Below, piece by piece: positions 25,724 through 33,418 of a stretch of 64,000 bases of DNA (position 1 is its first letter; the number at the start of each line of letters is the position of its first letter). A model generated the notes under the pieces. That model did no database searches, had not been told where the DNA came from, and was given only the letters and a program-made list of their open reading frames with translations. A program made the translations under genes and the position numbers. Source of the DNA: JBCCDY01 sp039030555 (GTDB taxonomy: Bacteria; Bacteroidota; Bacteroidia; Cytophagales; Cyclobacteriaceae). The DNA is taken from contig JBCCDY010000013.1 of NCBI GenBank assembly GCA_039030555.1, positions 1 through 64,000 on the forward strand, given 5' to 3'.

Positions 25724-26380
25724 ATGAAATTCTTTATTGATACTGCTAATCTGAACGAGATAAAAGAAGCCTACGACCTTGGTGTACTTGATGGCGTCAC
25801 GACCAACCCTTCTTTGATGGCCAAGGAAGGCATCACTGGTGATGAGCGTGTCAGAACTCATTACAAAGACATTTGTAATATCGTAGATGATAATGTTAGT
25901 GCTGAAGTAATTGCCACTGACTTTGATAACATCATTAAAGAAGGAAAAGAACTTGCTAAAATCGATGATAAAATCGTTGTGAAGGTTCCCATGATCAAAG
26001 ATGGTGTAAAAGCCATTAAAAAGTTTAGCAGTGAGGGTATCAGAACGAATTGTACTTTGATCTTTTCTGCTGGTCAATCCATTTTGGCTGCAAAAGCAGG
26101 TGCTAGTTATGTATCTCCATTTATTGGAAGAATAGACGACATCAGCCATGATGGTCTTTTACTAATAGAGCAGATCAGAAGAATATTTGATAATTACGGC
26201 TTTGAAACTGAAATACTTGCTGCTTCTGTAAGACATACCATGCATTTAATTCACTGCGCAGAAATCGGGGCTGATGTGGCAACTTGTCCCTTGAAAGTGA
26301 TCACTGGATTATTAAACCATCCACTGACAGACTCTGGCCTTGCTAAATTTCTCGCAGACCATAAAAAAGCAAATGGATAA
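25724..26380 (+). CDS. tal: Transaldolase (small TalC/FSA-type)
   Basis: 218 aa TIM-barrel of the TalC/fructose-6-phosphate-aldolase subfamily. The Schiff-base lysine is Lys87 in VVKVPM; other marks are FIDTANLNEI, GVTTNPSL, SPFIGRIDDI and HPLTDSGLAKF. In the strand NCTLIFSAGQ the phenylalanine occupies the place of the tyrosine of true F6P aldolases (TAVYGAAQ in E. coli), which favours transaldolase activity in the pentose phosphate pathway. Its TAA overlaps the ATG of the next gene (26380). Confidence 0.92.
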   Translation: MKFFIDTANLNEIKEAYDLGVLDGVTTNPSLMAKEGITGDERVRTHYKDICNIVDDNVSAEVIATDFDNIIKEGKELAKIDDKIVVKVPMIKDGVKAIKKFSSEGIRTNCTLIFSAGQSILAAKAGASYVSPFIGRIDDISHDGLLLIEQIRRIFDNYGFETEILAASVRHTMHLIHCAEIGADVATCPLKVITGLLNHPLTDSGLAKFLADHKKANG

Positions 26381-26589
26381 TGTTTGTGATCAAAGTAAAG
26401 GGTAAAAACAAAATACCAGACTACATTCAATTAAGGGATGAGGGAATGGCTCTGGTAGCTTATTTTAGTATAAGGCCGAACAGATCTATCAAAAACCTTG
26501 ATAAATACGGTCTGAAAGGCAAAGAAGATCAGTTTTTACAGTTGATCAGTGAGCTTCCTTATGGTAAACTAAAAAAGTTAGAGCTTTAA
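26380..26589 (+). CDS. Conserved hypothetical protein, 69 aa
   Basis: A small basic soluble protein lying between transaldolase and ftsE, overlapping both neighbours by one base (TAATG junctions at 26378-26382 and 26587-26591). The tight overlaps on both sides make co-translation very likely. No motif is recognised; the sequence has a beta start (MFVIKVKGKNKIPDYIQLRD) and a Lys/Leu-rich end. Confidence 0.72.
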   Translation: MFVIKVKGKNKIPDYIQLRDEGMALVAYFSIRPNRSIKNLDKYGLKGKEDQFLQLISELPYGKLKKLEL

Positions 26590-27299
26590 TGAGTTTTTCC
26601 AACGACCCGGTTGTAAGGATAGAAGGTGCTACCATCTTCCAGGATAACTTCGCTGTATTAAGTGATGTTAACCTGGAAATAGAAAAGGGTGAATTTACCT
26701 TTTTGGTAGGACGAACCGGTAGTGGTAAGTCGTCTTTACTAAAAACCCTTTACGCCGATCTAGAACTTCGACTGGGTGAAATAGAGATTGCGGGCTTCAA
26801 TCTAAAATCCATAAAACGATCTGAAATACCGTTCCTCAGAAGAAAGCTTGGGATCATATTTCAGGATTTCCAGCTTTTCGAAGATCGTACTGTAGCGGAA
26901 AATCTTTTTTTTGTAATGCAGGCAACAGGTTGGAAAGATCGGTCCAAAATGAAAACCAGGATGGCCGAAGTTTTAATGAGGGTTGGGCTAGGATCTGTAC
27001 AGGATAAAATGCCATATCAGCTTTCAGGTGGGGAACAGCAACGTATCGTTATAGCCAGATCGATCCTGAATGAACCTTTGGTTTTAATAGCTGACGAGCC
27101 TACTGGTAATCTTGATCCAGAAGTTTCAGATGGTATTTTCAAGATCTTTCAGGAAATAAACAGAAGTGGAACAGCTATTTTAATGGCTACGCACGACCAT
27201 AGGCTGATTGAACGTTTTCCATCAAGGGTTTTTAAATGTTCCAAAGGGAAGCTATATGATTCCAAAAAGAAGGATTTTACTTTAACTGACGACGAATAG
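26589..27299 (+). CDS. ftsE: ABC transporter ATPase, FtsE-like cell division protein
   Basis: 236 aa ABC ATPase. Walker A is GRTGSGKSS (about residues 41-49), the signature is LSGGEQQR (about 143-150) and Walker B is VLIADEPTGNLDP, with the H-loop in ATHDHRLI. The overall pattern and the 'FQDFQLFEDRTVAENL' Q-loop fit FtsE, which with FtsX signals to cell-wall hydrolases at the septum. No ftsX is adjacent. A related lipoprotein-exporter (LolD) type ATPase cannot be fully excluded. Confidence 0.82.
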   Translation: MSFSNDPVVRIEGATIFQDNFAVLSDVNLEIEKGEFTFLVGRTGSGKSSLLKTLYADLELRLGEIEIAGFNLKSIKRSEIPFLRRKLGIIFQDFQLFEDRTVAENLFFVMQATGWKDRSKMKTRMAEVLMRVGLGSVQDKMPYQLSGGEQQRIVIARSILNEPLVLIADEPTGNLDPEVSDGIFKIFQEINRSGTAILMATHDHRLIERFPSRVFKCSKGKLYDSKKKDFTLTDDE

Positions 27300-27315
27300 C
27301 ATCCTCAAGTTATTG

Positions 27316-27346
27316 CTGAAGAGCATATTAAATGCTCTCACTTCAG
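27316..27346. terminator. Hairpin between convergent ftsE and outer-membrane protein genes
   Basis: CTGAA GAGCAT (27316-27326) pairs with ATGCTC (27332-27337) and TTCAG (27342-27346) with a short asymmetric interruption. It lies 17 bases after the ftsE stop. There is no T-run on either strand, so termination is only a possibility. Confidence 0.4.
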
Positions 27347-27407
27347 AATTCAAAAGATTTACGAAACTTTAATGATCACAGGTTAATATCAGCTTAGGCA
27401 AATCGAA

Positions 27408-28457
27408 CTACTTACCGAAAGCCTCTTGGGTGTTCTTCAATTGAGTTGAATATACTGGGAAGCTCAATTTTAATAGAAAATAAAATCCTCTTGAGCTTAC
27501 TCCGGGCCTCACTCCTACTTCTGCATTATAGGCCCAAGACCATTCTCTATTAAATTTACCTTCCATACCTGCTCTAAAACCAATGGAACTTGTGCTTATT
27601 TCATCGAGATTATAGGTTAATATTTCTCCCGCATCATCGGGAATCCCGTCGTTATCGAAGTCAGCTCTAATCTCGACATCGTCAAGATCAACAGTGGGTG
27701 CGAAGATTAGGTCAAGGTAGGTTGTAAATATTAAATCATTTACCAGAGTACCGAAAGTTTTGTCTGGCTTTACTGCAAAGTTTTTAATCTTAGTGTACTG
27801 TCCCCCTAGATAAATCCCTACTGTATTTACATTGGTAAAAAGCTCCTGGTTCGGGTCAAGAGGAATTTCATTTCCTTCAAGGCTGGTGGTGGTGATAACC
27901 AAATTATCATCTCTAATAACCCGGTCGATATCAGTTGTGGTATTGTAAGCAAGAGCTCCAAGTCTGGCACCGTAGATCGTCCTCTTTTTCGAAGGTATTT
28001 TTATTTGATCGGGAACACTCGCTTTTAACTTATTGAGATTCTCTTTACTCCTCAATAAAATCATTTTTGTTTCTGCCTCTCCTTCAAAGTCTTTGATGTG
28101 ATAAGTTCCTCCAACCTCGTAATAGGTGAAGGGTCTGGTATCGTTGATCTGAAAAACATTATTTTCAGCTATATCACGTTCAAAATCCGTAGCAATAGCA
28201 TAGGCAGTTCTTCCGGCTATTCTGAACTCGGCTTTATCGTCCCACATATATTGGGCTTCCAGCCCATACCCAAGCGTTAGGTTCGATACAAACAGTTCTC
28301 CGTAAACGGGTTGAAAAAGGATCCAAAGTTTGTTCAAATCATAGGGCTCGTCGTATAATTCCTCGTAAACAACAGTCTTATCCCGTCCTCTTTGTGCTTT
28401 CGAGAATGGTATGGAAAGGAAAAATAAAGCAACTAAGAGTAAAAAAAATATTCTCAT
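27408..28457 (-). CDS. Putative outer-membrane beta-barrel protein
   Basis: 349 aa with a Sec signal peptide (FFLLLVALFFLSIPFSKAQ). The mature part has alternating amphipathic strands ending in an aromatic pattern (YGLEAQYMWDD, FYFLLKLSFPVYSTQL), consistent with an outer-membrane barrel, and a DFDNDGIPDDAGE stretch that looks like a Ca-binding loop. No named family is recognised. The gene faces ftsE tail to tail. Confidence 0.7.
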   Translation of the reverse strand: MRIFFLLLVALFFLSIPFSKAQRGRDKTVVYEELYDEPYDLNKLWILFQPVYGELFVSNLTLGYGLEAQYMWDDKAEFRIAGRTAYAIATDFERDIAENNVFQINDTRPFTYYEVGGTYHIKDFEGEAETKMILLRSKENLNKLKASVPDQIKIPSKKRTIYGARLGALAYNTTTDIDRVIRDDNLVITTTSLEGNEIPLDPNQELFTNVNTVGIYLGGQYTKIKNFAVKPDKTFGTLVNDLIFTTYLDLIFAPTVDLDDVEIRADFDNDGIPDDAGEILTYNLDEISTSSIGFRAGMEGKFNREWSWAYNAEVGVRPGVSSRGFYFLLKLSFPVYSTQLKNTQEAFGK

Positions 28458-28546
28458 GTTCTCCTGGTCTCGGGACTAAAGATACAATTTATATACAAAT
28501 ATTCATCGTCCTGATTATTAGTGTGTTATAAGTTGCTGAAAGACAG

Positions 28547-29755
28547 CTAATTTAATGTAAATCTTAGGTATCCAGCTAATAGAAAAGACATCACAGAAAT
28601 AATAAGTCCGAACATAAACATCAGGTAAGAAATCCTTAACAATTTATACTTTCTTCCCAGTACTCTTCCAATGAAATAAATATCTTTTATCAGACTAGAG
28701 TAGAGATACTCGCCACTTTTCATCATTTCTTTCATACCCCATAAGTAATCTTCCATGCTGGTTCCATGAAAGTTCCCAAAAAAAAGCAGGTTGGTTTTCC
28801 TGTTTTCAATATCATGACGAGTGAATTTTCCTCTTGAAACATTTGGCCTTGTTGACAGAACCGCGAATACAATAGCAATAAGGCAGGTTATAACCAGAAT
28901 AATGGTCGGAATGATCAAATGAGGTGATTCTTCAAATTTCCTCACCAATACAGAAACAATTACGGAAAGGATAATAGCATTTACAGATATCAAGATATTA
29001 GCCTTATTATCCGCCATCTGGCTTAGTTTGATATGATTTTTTGAGGTAACCCTGATCATGGTTTCAATTCCCTTATCTGGTTTAGCACTCTTCTCACTTT
29101 TCAAACGCTTTTTCAGTGTTTTTTCTTTTTCTTCAAGAGCTTCAATGTATTCTCCATCTTCCCTGGCTTGTGCTATTTCCTTCTGAAGTTTAACCAGGTT
29201 TTGTTCTTTTCTGGATAAGAAATGATTATTGGCAAAATCGGTAAAGTATTGATGTTCTTTAAAAAAAATCTCATTTGTTAGAAGCCATTCTCGCTTAGAA
29301 ACATGAATTTCATCTACAGAACATACCTCTTGTCTTAAGGACTCTGTTATTTCAGGAAAATTTGGATAAGATAAATGGGCCAGATCTGCATCACAGAGTA
29401 CTTTTTCCATATCACTCTTCGGCTTTTGAGGTATTTTTGTTGACCTAATACACTGAACAACCTGAGTTATTCGATCTGCAGGATAACCATTCTGATAAAG
29501 GAATAAACGAGCCTTTTGGATACTCATTTCCTTATGGTATGCAATGGATTCAGCAAAGCCGATATTGTGCATCCAAGCCGATATTACGACCACTTCCTTT
29601 TGCGCTTCTTCCAATTTGATTGAATCTGCAATTTTACTGGCTGATTCAACCACATTCCTGGTATGTGAATAAGTATGGAAATGTATTTCTTCAGGTAGCT
29701 CTTCCTTTAAGATCCGTGTTGCAAATGATTGAACTTTATCGACGATATTACTCAC
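28547..29755 (-). CDS. HD-domain protein with C-terminal PycTM (DUF5706) membrane domain
   Basis: 402 aa. Residues about 1-180 are an HD phosphohydrolase-like domain: HTYSHTRNV (His27-His31), WMHNIGF (His63-Asn64) and CDADLAHLS. The usual His-Asp dyad reads His-Asn. Residues about 195-235 are charged and helical. Residues about 240-402 match the Pycsar effector transmembrane family: SQMADNKANILISVNAIILSV plus hydrophobic segments near 277-297 and 376-397. PycTM effectors open membranes when a cyclic pyrimidine nucleotide is made, but no cyclase gene lies nearby, so a defence role is unproven. It lies 11 bases downstream of the DUF983 gene. Confidence 0.82.
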   Translation of the reverse strand: MSNIVDKVQSFATRILKEELPEEIHFHTYSHTRNVVESASKIADSIKLEEAQKEVVVISAWMHNIGFAESIAYHKEMSIQKARLFLYQNGYPADRITQVVQCIRSTKIPQKPKSDMEKVLCDADLAHLSYPNFPEITESLRQEVCSVDEIHVSKREWLLTNEIFFKEHQYFTDFANNHFLSRKEQNLVKLQKEIAQAREDGEYIEALEEKEKTLKKRLKSEKSAKPDKGIETMIRVTSKNHIKLSQMADNKANILISVNAIILSVIVSVLVRKFEESPHLIIPTIILVITCLIAIVFAVLSTRPNVSRGKFTRHDIENRKTNLLFFGNFHGTSMEDYLWGMKEMMKSGEYLYSSLIKDIYFIGRVLGRKYKLLRISYLMFMFGLIISVMSFLLAGYLRFTLN

Positions 29756-29766
29756 AGAAAATTGAT

Positions 29767-30150
29767 CTAGTTTTGATCCACTGAAAAACGCTCATCATAT
29801 TTAATACCTCCGAACCAGTGCAAATACATCGTTCTGGAATATCGAAAGATCAAAGGAAATAGCAGAAGAATAGAAACCGTTACTGTTAGTATATAAATCC
29901 AAACCTCCGCATCTTCTAAAAAAATGTTTAAAGCCACTCCTACTGCAATAACCAAGGCTACGTTGAACCCATAACTTATATACATGGCTCCATAGTAAAA
30001 GCCGGGTTCCACTTTAAAACCTGTTTTACAAACAGGACACGATTCGTTCATTTCCATCATTTTGGTTCCGGCGTATGATGGATATGCGAATAATTTACCT
30101 TCCCTGCATTTAGGGCATTTCATGGAAAGAATAGCTTTGAAACTGGACAT
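29767..30150 (-). CDS. DUF983 family membrane protein
   Basis: 127 aa with the DUF983 pattern: an N-terminal zinc ribbon of two CxxC pairs (MKCPKCREGKLF and ESCPVCKTGF), the FYYGAMYISYG segment and two hydrophobic helices. Function is not established. It lies 40 bases downstream of the SulP gene and 11 bases upstream of the HD-PycTM gene, in a probable three-gene transcript. Confidence 0.88.
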   Translation of the reverse strand: MSSFKAILSMKCPKCREGKLFAYPSYAGTKMMEMNESCPVCKTGFKVEPGFYYGAMYISYGFNVALVIAVGVALNIFLEDAEVWIYILTVTVSILLLFPLIFRYSRTMYLHWFGGIKYDERFSVDQN

Positions 30151-30190
30151 TACTTTTTTTATCTGCTTTAATTTAGCAGATAAAAGATAC

Positions 30191-31726
30191 TTATACCATA
30201 TTGGGGATTTTTTTAAGTGTTAAAGAAATGGCCTTTTCAGGTGCAGAGTTTTTAAAGTCGTGTATTACATCCAAAACGTCATGCGAAATGTATTGTGAAT
30301 TTTCTCCATTAATTTCTACAATGGAATTATCAGGAATATCATTTAGCCTTTTGGCAAGACTAGCTTTATTGATGAAAGTTACCTGCTCACTAAGGTAAAT
30401 CTTAATCGTCTTTTGATCATTATTCTCTTCAGATCTATAAGAGTATGGGTTTTCATAATTGACTTTTAATATATAGAATATACCTACCGCCATTCCTATG
30501 ATAATACCTATTAACAAGTCCGTAAAAAGAATAGCAACTATGGTCACTAAAAACGGGACAAACTGCTCCCCTCCCAACCTAAGCTGGGCTCGATATAAAG
30601 AGGGCTTAGTCAATTTGAAGCCCACCATAAGCAAAATAGCTGCAAGAGAAGATAGTGGGATCAGATTTAATAAATCCGTTAAAAAAATGACGGAAAGCAA
30701 AAGAAAAAGCCCGTGAATAAAGGCTGAGAATTTAGTTTTTGCACCTGAATCGATGTTCGCCGAGCTTCTAACGATAACAGCGGTCATAGGTAAGCCTCCA
30801 ATCAATCCACAAATTATGTTACCCACGCCCTGTGCCCTAAGTTCTCTACTTGTAGGTGTAATTCTTTTCTGAGGATCTAATTTATCTGTTGCTTCAATAC
30901 TCAAAAGAGTTTCCAGGCTAGCAACAATTGAAATAGTGAGTCCAACGATAAAAACATCGAGAGTAGCAATCTGGCTAAAATCAGGATAAATCAAATTATT
31001 TACGATGTCTCCCCTATTACCGAAGTTTGGTATGCTAACCAGGTGTTCACCACCAACAATTAGAGAAGTCGCATAATCTTGAAAGAATAAATTAAGGGAA
31101 ATCGCTACGATTACAGCTACTAATGCCCCAGGTACTACAGATGACCAATTCTGTTTCTGGATAAATGGAAATTGCCATAAGATCAAGATTGCTAATGAAA
31201 TGATACCTATAATCACCGGGCCTGGATCTACATGAGAGATGGCAAAAGCAATTTCACTAAACGTATTGTATCCATCAGCTTGAAAAAATTCAACATCTCC
31301 GAACGTATCCCTATCGACACCCAGAAAATGCGGTATTTGCTTTAAGATTAAAATTAGACCAATAGCCGCTAGCATTCCTTTGATTACCGAAACCGGAAAG
31401 TAGTAGGCTACGATGCCCGCATTTAAAAAGCCAAGAATGAGTTGAATAATACCAGAAATAAGTACGGCGAGAACAAATGCCTCGTAAGAACCCAGTTGCT
31501 CAATCCCATTTAAAACAATGATTGTCAAACCCGCAGCTGGCCCACTAACCGCCAGGGAAGATCCACTTAACAATGAAACCACTAAACCTCCAATAATTCC
31601 TGAGATCAGACCCGCCATTAATGGTGCCCCGGAAGCCAGTGAAATTCCAAGGCACAGCGGTAGCGCAACAAGAAAAACAACTAATCCAGCTGGGGCATCA
31701 TATCGGAGATCCTTAACCGATATCAT
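30191..31726 (-). CDS. SulP family inorganic anion transporter
   Basis: 511 aa. It starts with DLRYDAPAGLVVFLVALPLCLGISLASGAPLMAGLISGIIGG, the SulP N-terminal signature, and continues with AVSGPAAGLTIIVLNGI and SIVASLETLLSIEATDKLDP. About 12 transmembrane helices precede a short C-terminal STAS-like segment (about residues 435-511, INKASLAKRLNDIPDNSIVEING). Members move sulfate or bicarbonate, and a bicarbonate role is common in marine bacteria; the substrate cannot be chosen here. Confidence 0.9.
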   Translation of the reverse strand: MISVKDLRYDAPAGLVVFLVALPLCLGISLASGAPLMAGLISGIIGGLVVSLLSGSSLAVSGPAAGLTIIVLNGIEQLGSYEAFVLAVLISGIIQLILGFLNAGIVAYYFPVSVIKGMLAAIGLILILKQIPHFLGVDRDTFGDVEFFQADGYNTFSEIAFAISHVDPGPVIIGIISLAILILWQFPFIQKQNWSSVVPGALVAVIVAISLNLFFQDYATSLIVGGEHLVSIPNFGNRGDIVNNLIYPDFSQIATLDVFIVGLTISIVASLETLLSIEATDKLDPQKRITPTSRELRAQGVGNIICGLIGGLPMTAVIVRSSANIDSGAKTKFSAFIHGLFLLLSVIFLTDLLNLIPLSSLAAILLMVGFKLTKPSLYRAQLRLGGEQFVPFLVTIVAILFTDLLIGIIIGMAVGIFYILKVNYENPYSYRSEENNDQKTIKIYLSEQVTFINKASLAKRLNDIPDNSIVEINGENSQYISHDVLDVIHDFKNSAPEKAISLTLKKIPNMV

Positions 31727-31874
31727 AAAATAGGTTTGATGTTGTAGGTTTCATGGTATTAAAGACTAATATATTTAACTTTTTTACTTAACGCAGGGTT
31801 GCGTTCGGCTTGCTGGTTCAAGGTAGTTATAAATAGTCGCCTTAAAATAAGCCCTTCTTTAAAGTTTTGAAACG

Positions 31875-31882
31875 TATCTTTG
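31875..31882 (+). promoter_or_regulatory. -7 element (TAnnTTTG) of the L-2-hydroxyglutarate oxidase gene
   Basis: TATCTTTG matches the -7 consensus exactly. It ends 21 bases before TTG 31904 and overlaps the other possible start codon (TTG 31880), which argues that 31904 is the true start. Confidence 0.45.
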
Positions 31883-31903
31883 ACGTACGTAAAAACGAAT
31901 AGA

Positions 31904-33124
31904 TTGAAAAGGGATGTAATTATTGTGGGTGCAGGTATTGTTGGTCTGGCCTCGGCACTTAAAATATTATCGAAAAAGCCAGGAGCTAAAATCCTGATCC
32001 TGGAAAAAGAACAAAAAGTAGCCACACACCAAACAGGACATAATAGTGGTGTTATACACTCCGGGCTCTATTACAAGCCTGGAAGCTTAAAAGCCAAGAA
32101 TTGTATTGAAGGTTATCGTCAGCTAGTTGAGTTCTGCCAAGCGGAGCAAATTAAACATGAAATTTGCGGAAAAGTGGTGGTCGCAACAAGCAAAGAGCAA
32201 TTACCAACACTTGATGTACTTTTTGATCGAGGTCGAGAGAATGGACTGGATGGTCTGATCAAACTGGATTCTAAAGAAGCCTTACAAGCTTATGAGCCTC
32301 ATGTTAATGGGATAGCAGGAATATTTGTCCCTCAAACGGGTATTGTTGATTATAAGGAAGTAGCTGAAGCATACGCAAGAAAAATCAAAGACCTGGGAGG
32401 CGAAATCGTCTTCGGCAGGAAAGTGATTTCTATTGATGCTAATAGGAATTGGTCATACAAAGAAGTTATTGTAAAAACCGATCATGAAGAATATCAGTCT
32501 GATATCTTAGTGAATTGTGCAGGATTGTTTTCGGACCGAGTAGCTCAATTAACCAATATGTCCCCTAATCTGAGAATTATTCCTTTTAGGGGGGAGTACT
32601 ATAAAATCAAGCCAGAAAAGCATCACCTGGTCAAAAACCTGATCTATCCTGTGCCTGATCCTAATTTCCCTTTCCTGGGTGTGCACTTCACAAGAATGAT
32701 CCATGGCGGAATAGAAGCAGGTCCCAATGCCGTATTGGCTTATGCTCGCGAAGGCTACAGCAAATCCGATATAAACTTCACAGAGTTTTTGCAAAGTATT
32801 TCATGGCCTGGCTTCTTAAAAGTTGCCTCTAAATACTGGAAGACGGGGCTAGGAGAGTTTCATCGTTCATACTCAAAGAAGGCTTTCACCAAAGCTTTGC
32901 AGGAACTTCTTCCTGAAATCAGCGAAGACGATTTAATGGATGGAGGAGCGGGAGTTAGAGCCCAGGCTTGTGATAAAAACGGAGGCTTACTCGATGATTT
33001 TATGATCATGGAATCGGAAAATGTAATCAACGTATGCAATGCTCCGAGTCCGGCAGCTACAGCATCTTTATCAATCGGAGATCATATTTCAGAAAAAGTA
33101 CTTACGAGAAAGATATTCGCATAG
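31904..33124 (+). CDS. lhgO: L-2-hydroxyglutarate oxidase
   Basis: About 406 aa FAD-dependent oxidase. The dinucleotide motif DVIIVGAGIVGLASA is at the N-terminus, followed by the family's HQTGHNSGVIHSGLYYKPGSLKA stretch. Further marks are GIFVPQTGIVDYKEVAEAYA, RGEYYKIKPEK and VRAQACDKNGGLLDDF. It oxidises L-2-hydroxyglutarate to 2-oxoglutarate. Start TTG 31904 (MKRDVIIVG...) is preferred over TTG 31880, which lies in the -7 promoter element. It is divergent from the SulP gene. Confidence 0.92.
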   Translation: MKRDVIIVGAGIVGLASALKILSKKPGAKILILEKEQKVATHQTGHNSGVIHSGLYYKPGSLKAKNCIEGYRQLVEFCQAEQIKHEICGKVVVATSKEQLPTLDVLFDRGRENGLDGLIKLDSKEALQAYEPHVNGIAGIFVPQTGIVDYKEVAEAYARKIKDLGGEIVFGRKVISIDANRNWSYKEVIVKTDHEEYQSDILVNCAGLFSDRVAQLTNMSPNLRIIPFRGEYYKIKPEKHHLVKNLIYPVPDPNFPFLGVHFTRMIHGGIEAGPNAVLAYAREGYSKSDINFTEFLQSISWPGFLKVASKYWKTGLGEFHRSYSKKAFTKALQELLPEISEDDLMDGGAGVRAQACDKNGGLLDDFMIMESENVINVCNAPSPAATASLSIGDHISEKVLTRKIFA

Positions 33125-33159
33125 TTTGATCTTTTAATCCAAGAAATTAACTACCCGCT

Positions 33160-33191
33160 ATTGTATTATAGCCTGGACCATACTTTATTTG
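33160..33191 (+). promoter_or_regulatory. Candidate promoter of the cysteine-biosynthesis leader transcript
   Basis: ATTG at 33160-33163 and TTTATTTG at 33184-33191 resemble the -33 TTTG and -7 TAnnTTTG elements with 20-base spacing; each has one mismatch. It would give a leader RNA starting near 33197, about 70 bases before the leader peptide ORF. Confidence 0.4.
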
Positions 33192-33269
33192 TCACTGCGA
33201 AAACATGTTGAGCATTTCTTTAGTAATAGAGAAAACGCTTTATTCAGGTTTTCGTTCTATCTGATGATT

Positions 33270-33344
33270 ATGAATTTAAGAAATATATGCCTTGCCTGTT
33301 GCTGTTGTCAGTTTTCGAAAGAAAATAGGAAAGGGATGTATTGA
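33270..33344 (+). CDS. Cysteine-rich leader peptide of a transcription attenuator
   Basis: A 24-codon ORF (ATG 33270, in-frame ATG also at 33264; TGA 33342) begins MNLRNICLACCCCQF: five Cys codons between 33288 and 33308, four of them consecutive. It lies upstream of a cysteine-biosynthesis operon and directly before an antiterminator/terminator pair. In amino-acid attenuators the leader carries codons for the end product; here that is cysteine. The frame's end covers the GAAAGGG antiterminator strand (33329-33335), so a ribosome reaching the stop codon would mask it, while one stalled on the Cys codons would leave it free. Translation itself is inferred. Confidence 0.72.
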   Translation: MNLRNICLACCCCQFSKENRKGMY

Positions 33345-33404
33345 ATAACAAAATATAAGCTTTTAAAAAAAGGCCCTTTCTGATTAAACGGAAAGGGCCT
33401 TTTT
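33329..33404 (+). promoter_or_regulatory. Cysteine attenuator: alternative antiterminator and terminator structures
   Basis: The 5' terminator arm CCCTTTC (33374-33380) can pair with either of two identical GAAAGGG strands: the upstream one at 33329-33335 (antiterminator) or the downstream one at 33391-33397 (terminator). The first is embedded in the end of the Cys-rich leader ORF. Predicted logic: low Cys-tRNA stalls ribosomes at 33288-33308, the antiterminator forms and the operon is transcribed; ample cysteine lets the ribosome cover 33329-33335 and the terminator forms. Confidence 0.7.
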
Positions 33405-33409
33405 AGTTT
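33365..33409 (+). terminator. Intrinsic terminator 15 bases before the cysM-like gene
   Basis: AAAAAAAGGCCCTTTC (33365-33380) pairs with GAAAGGGCCTTTTT (33391-33404) around a 10-base loop, followed by further T. There is no room for a promoter between it and ATG 33419, so the operon must be read through this terminator, as expected for an attenuator. Confidence 0.9.
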
Positions 33410-33418
33410 TTACAAAAT

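Noticed and set aside
28547..31726. A Pycsar defence operon
   Set aside because: Only a PycTM-like protein is present; the neighbours are a DUF983 protein and an anion transporter, with no cyclase gene.
31880..31903. Upstream TTG start for the L-2-hydroxyglutarate oxidase
   Set aside because: The codon lies within the -7 promoter element TATCTTTG, so it would not be part of the mRNA.
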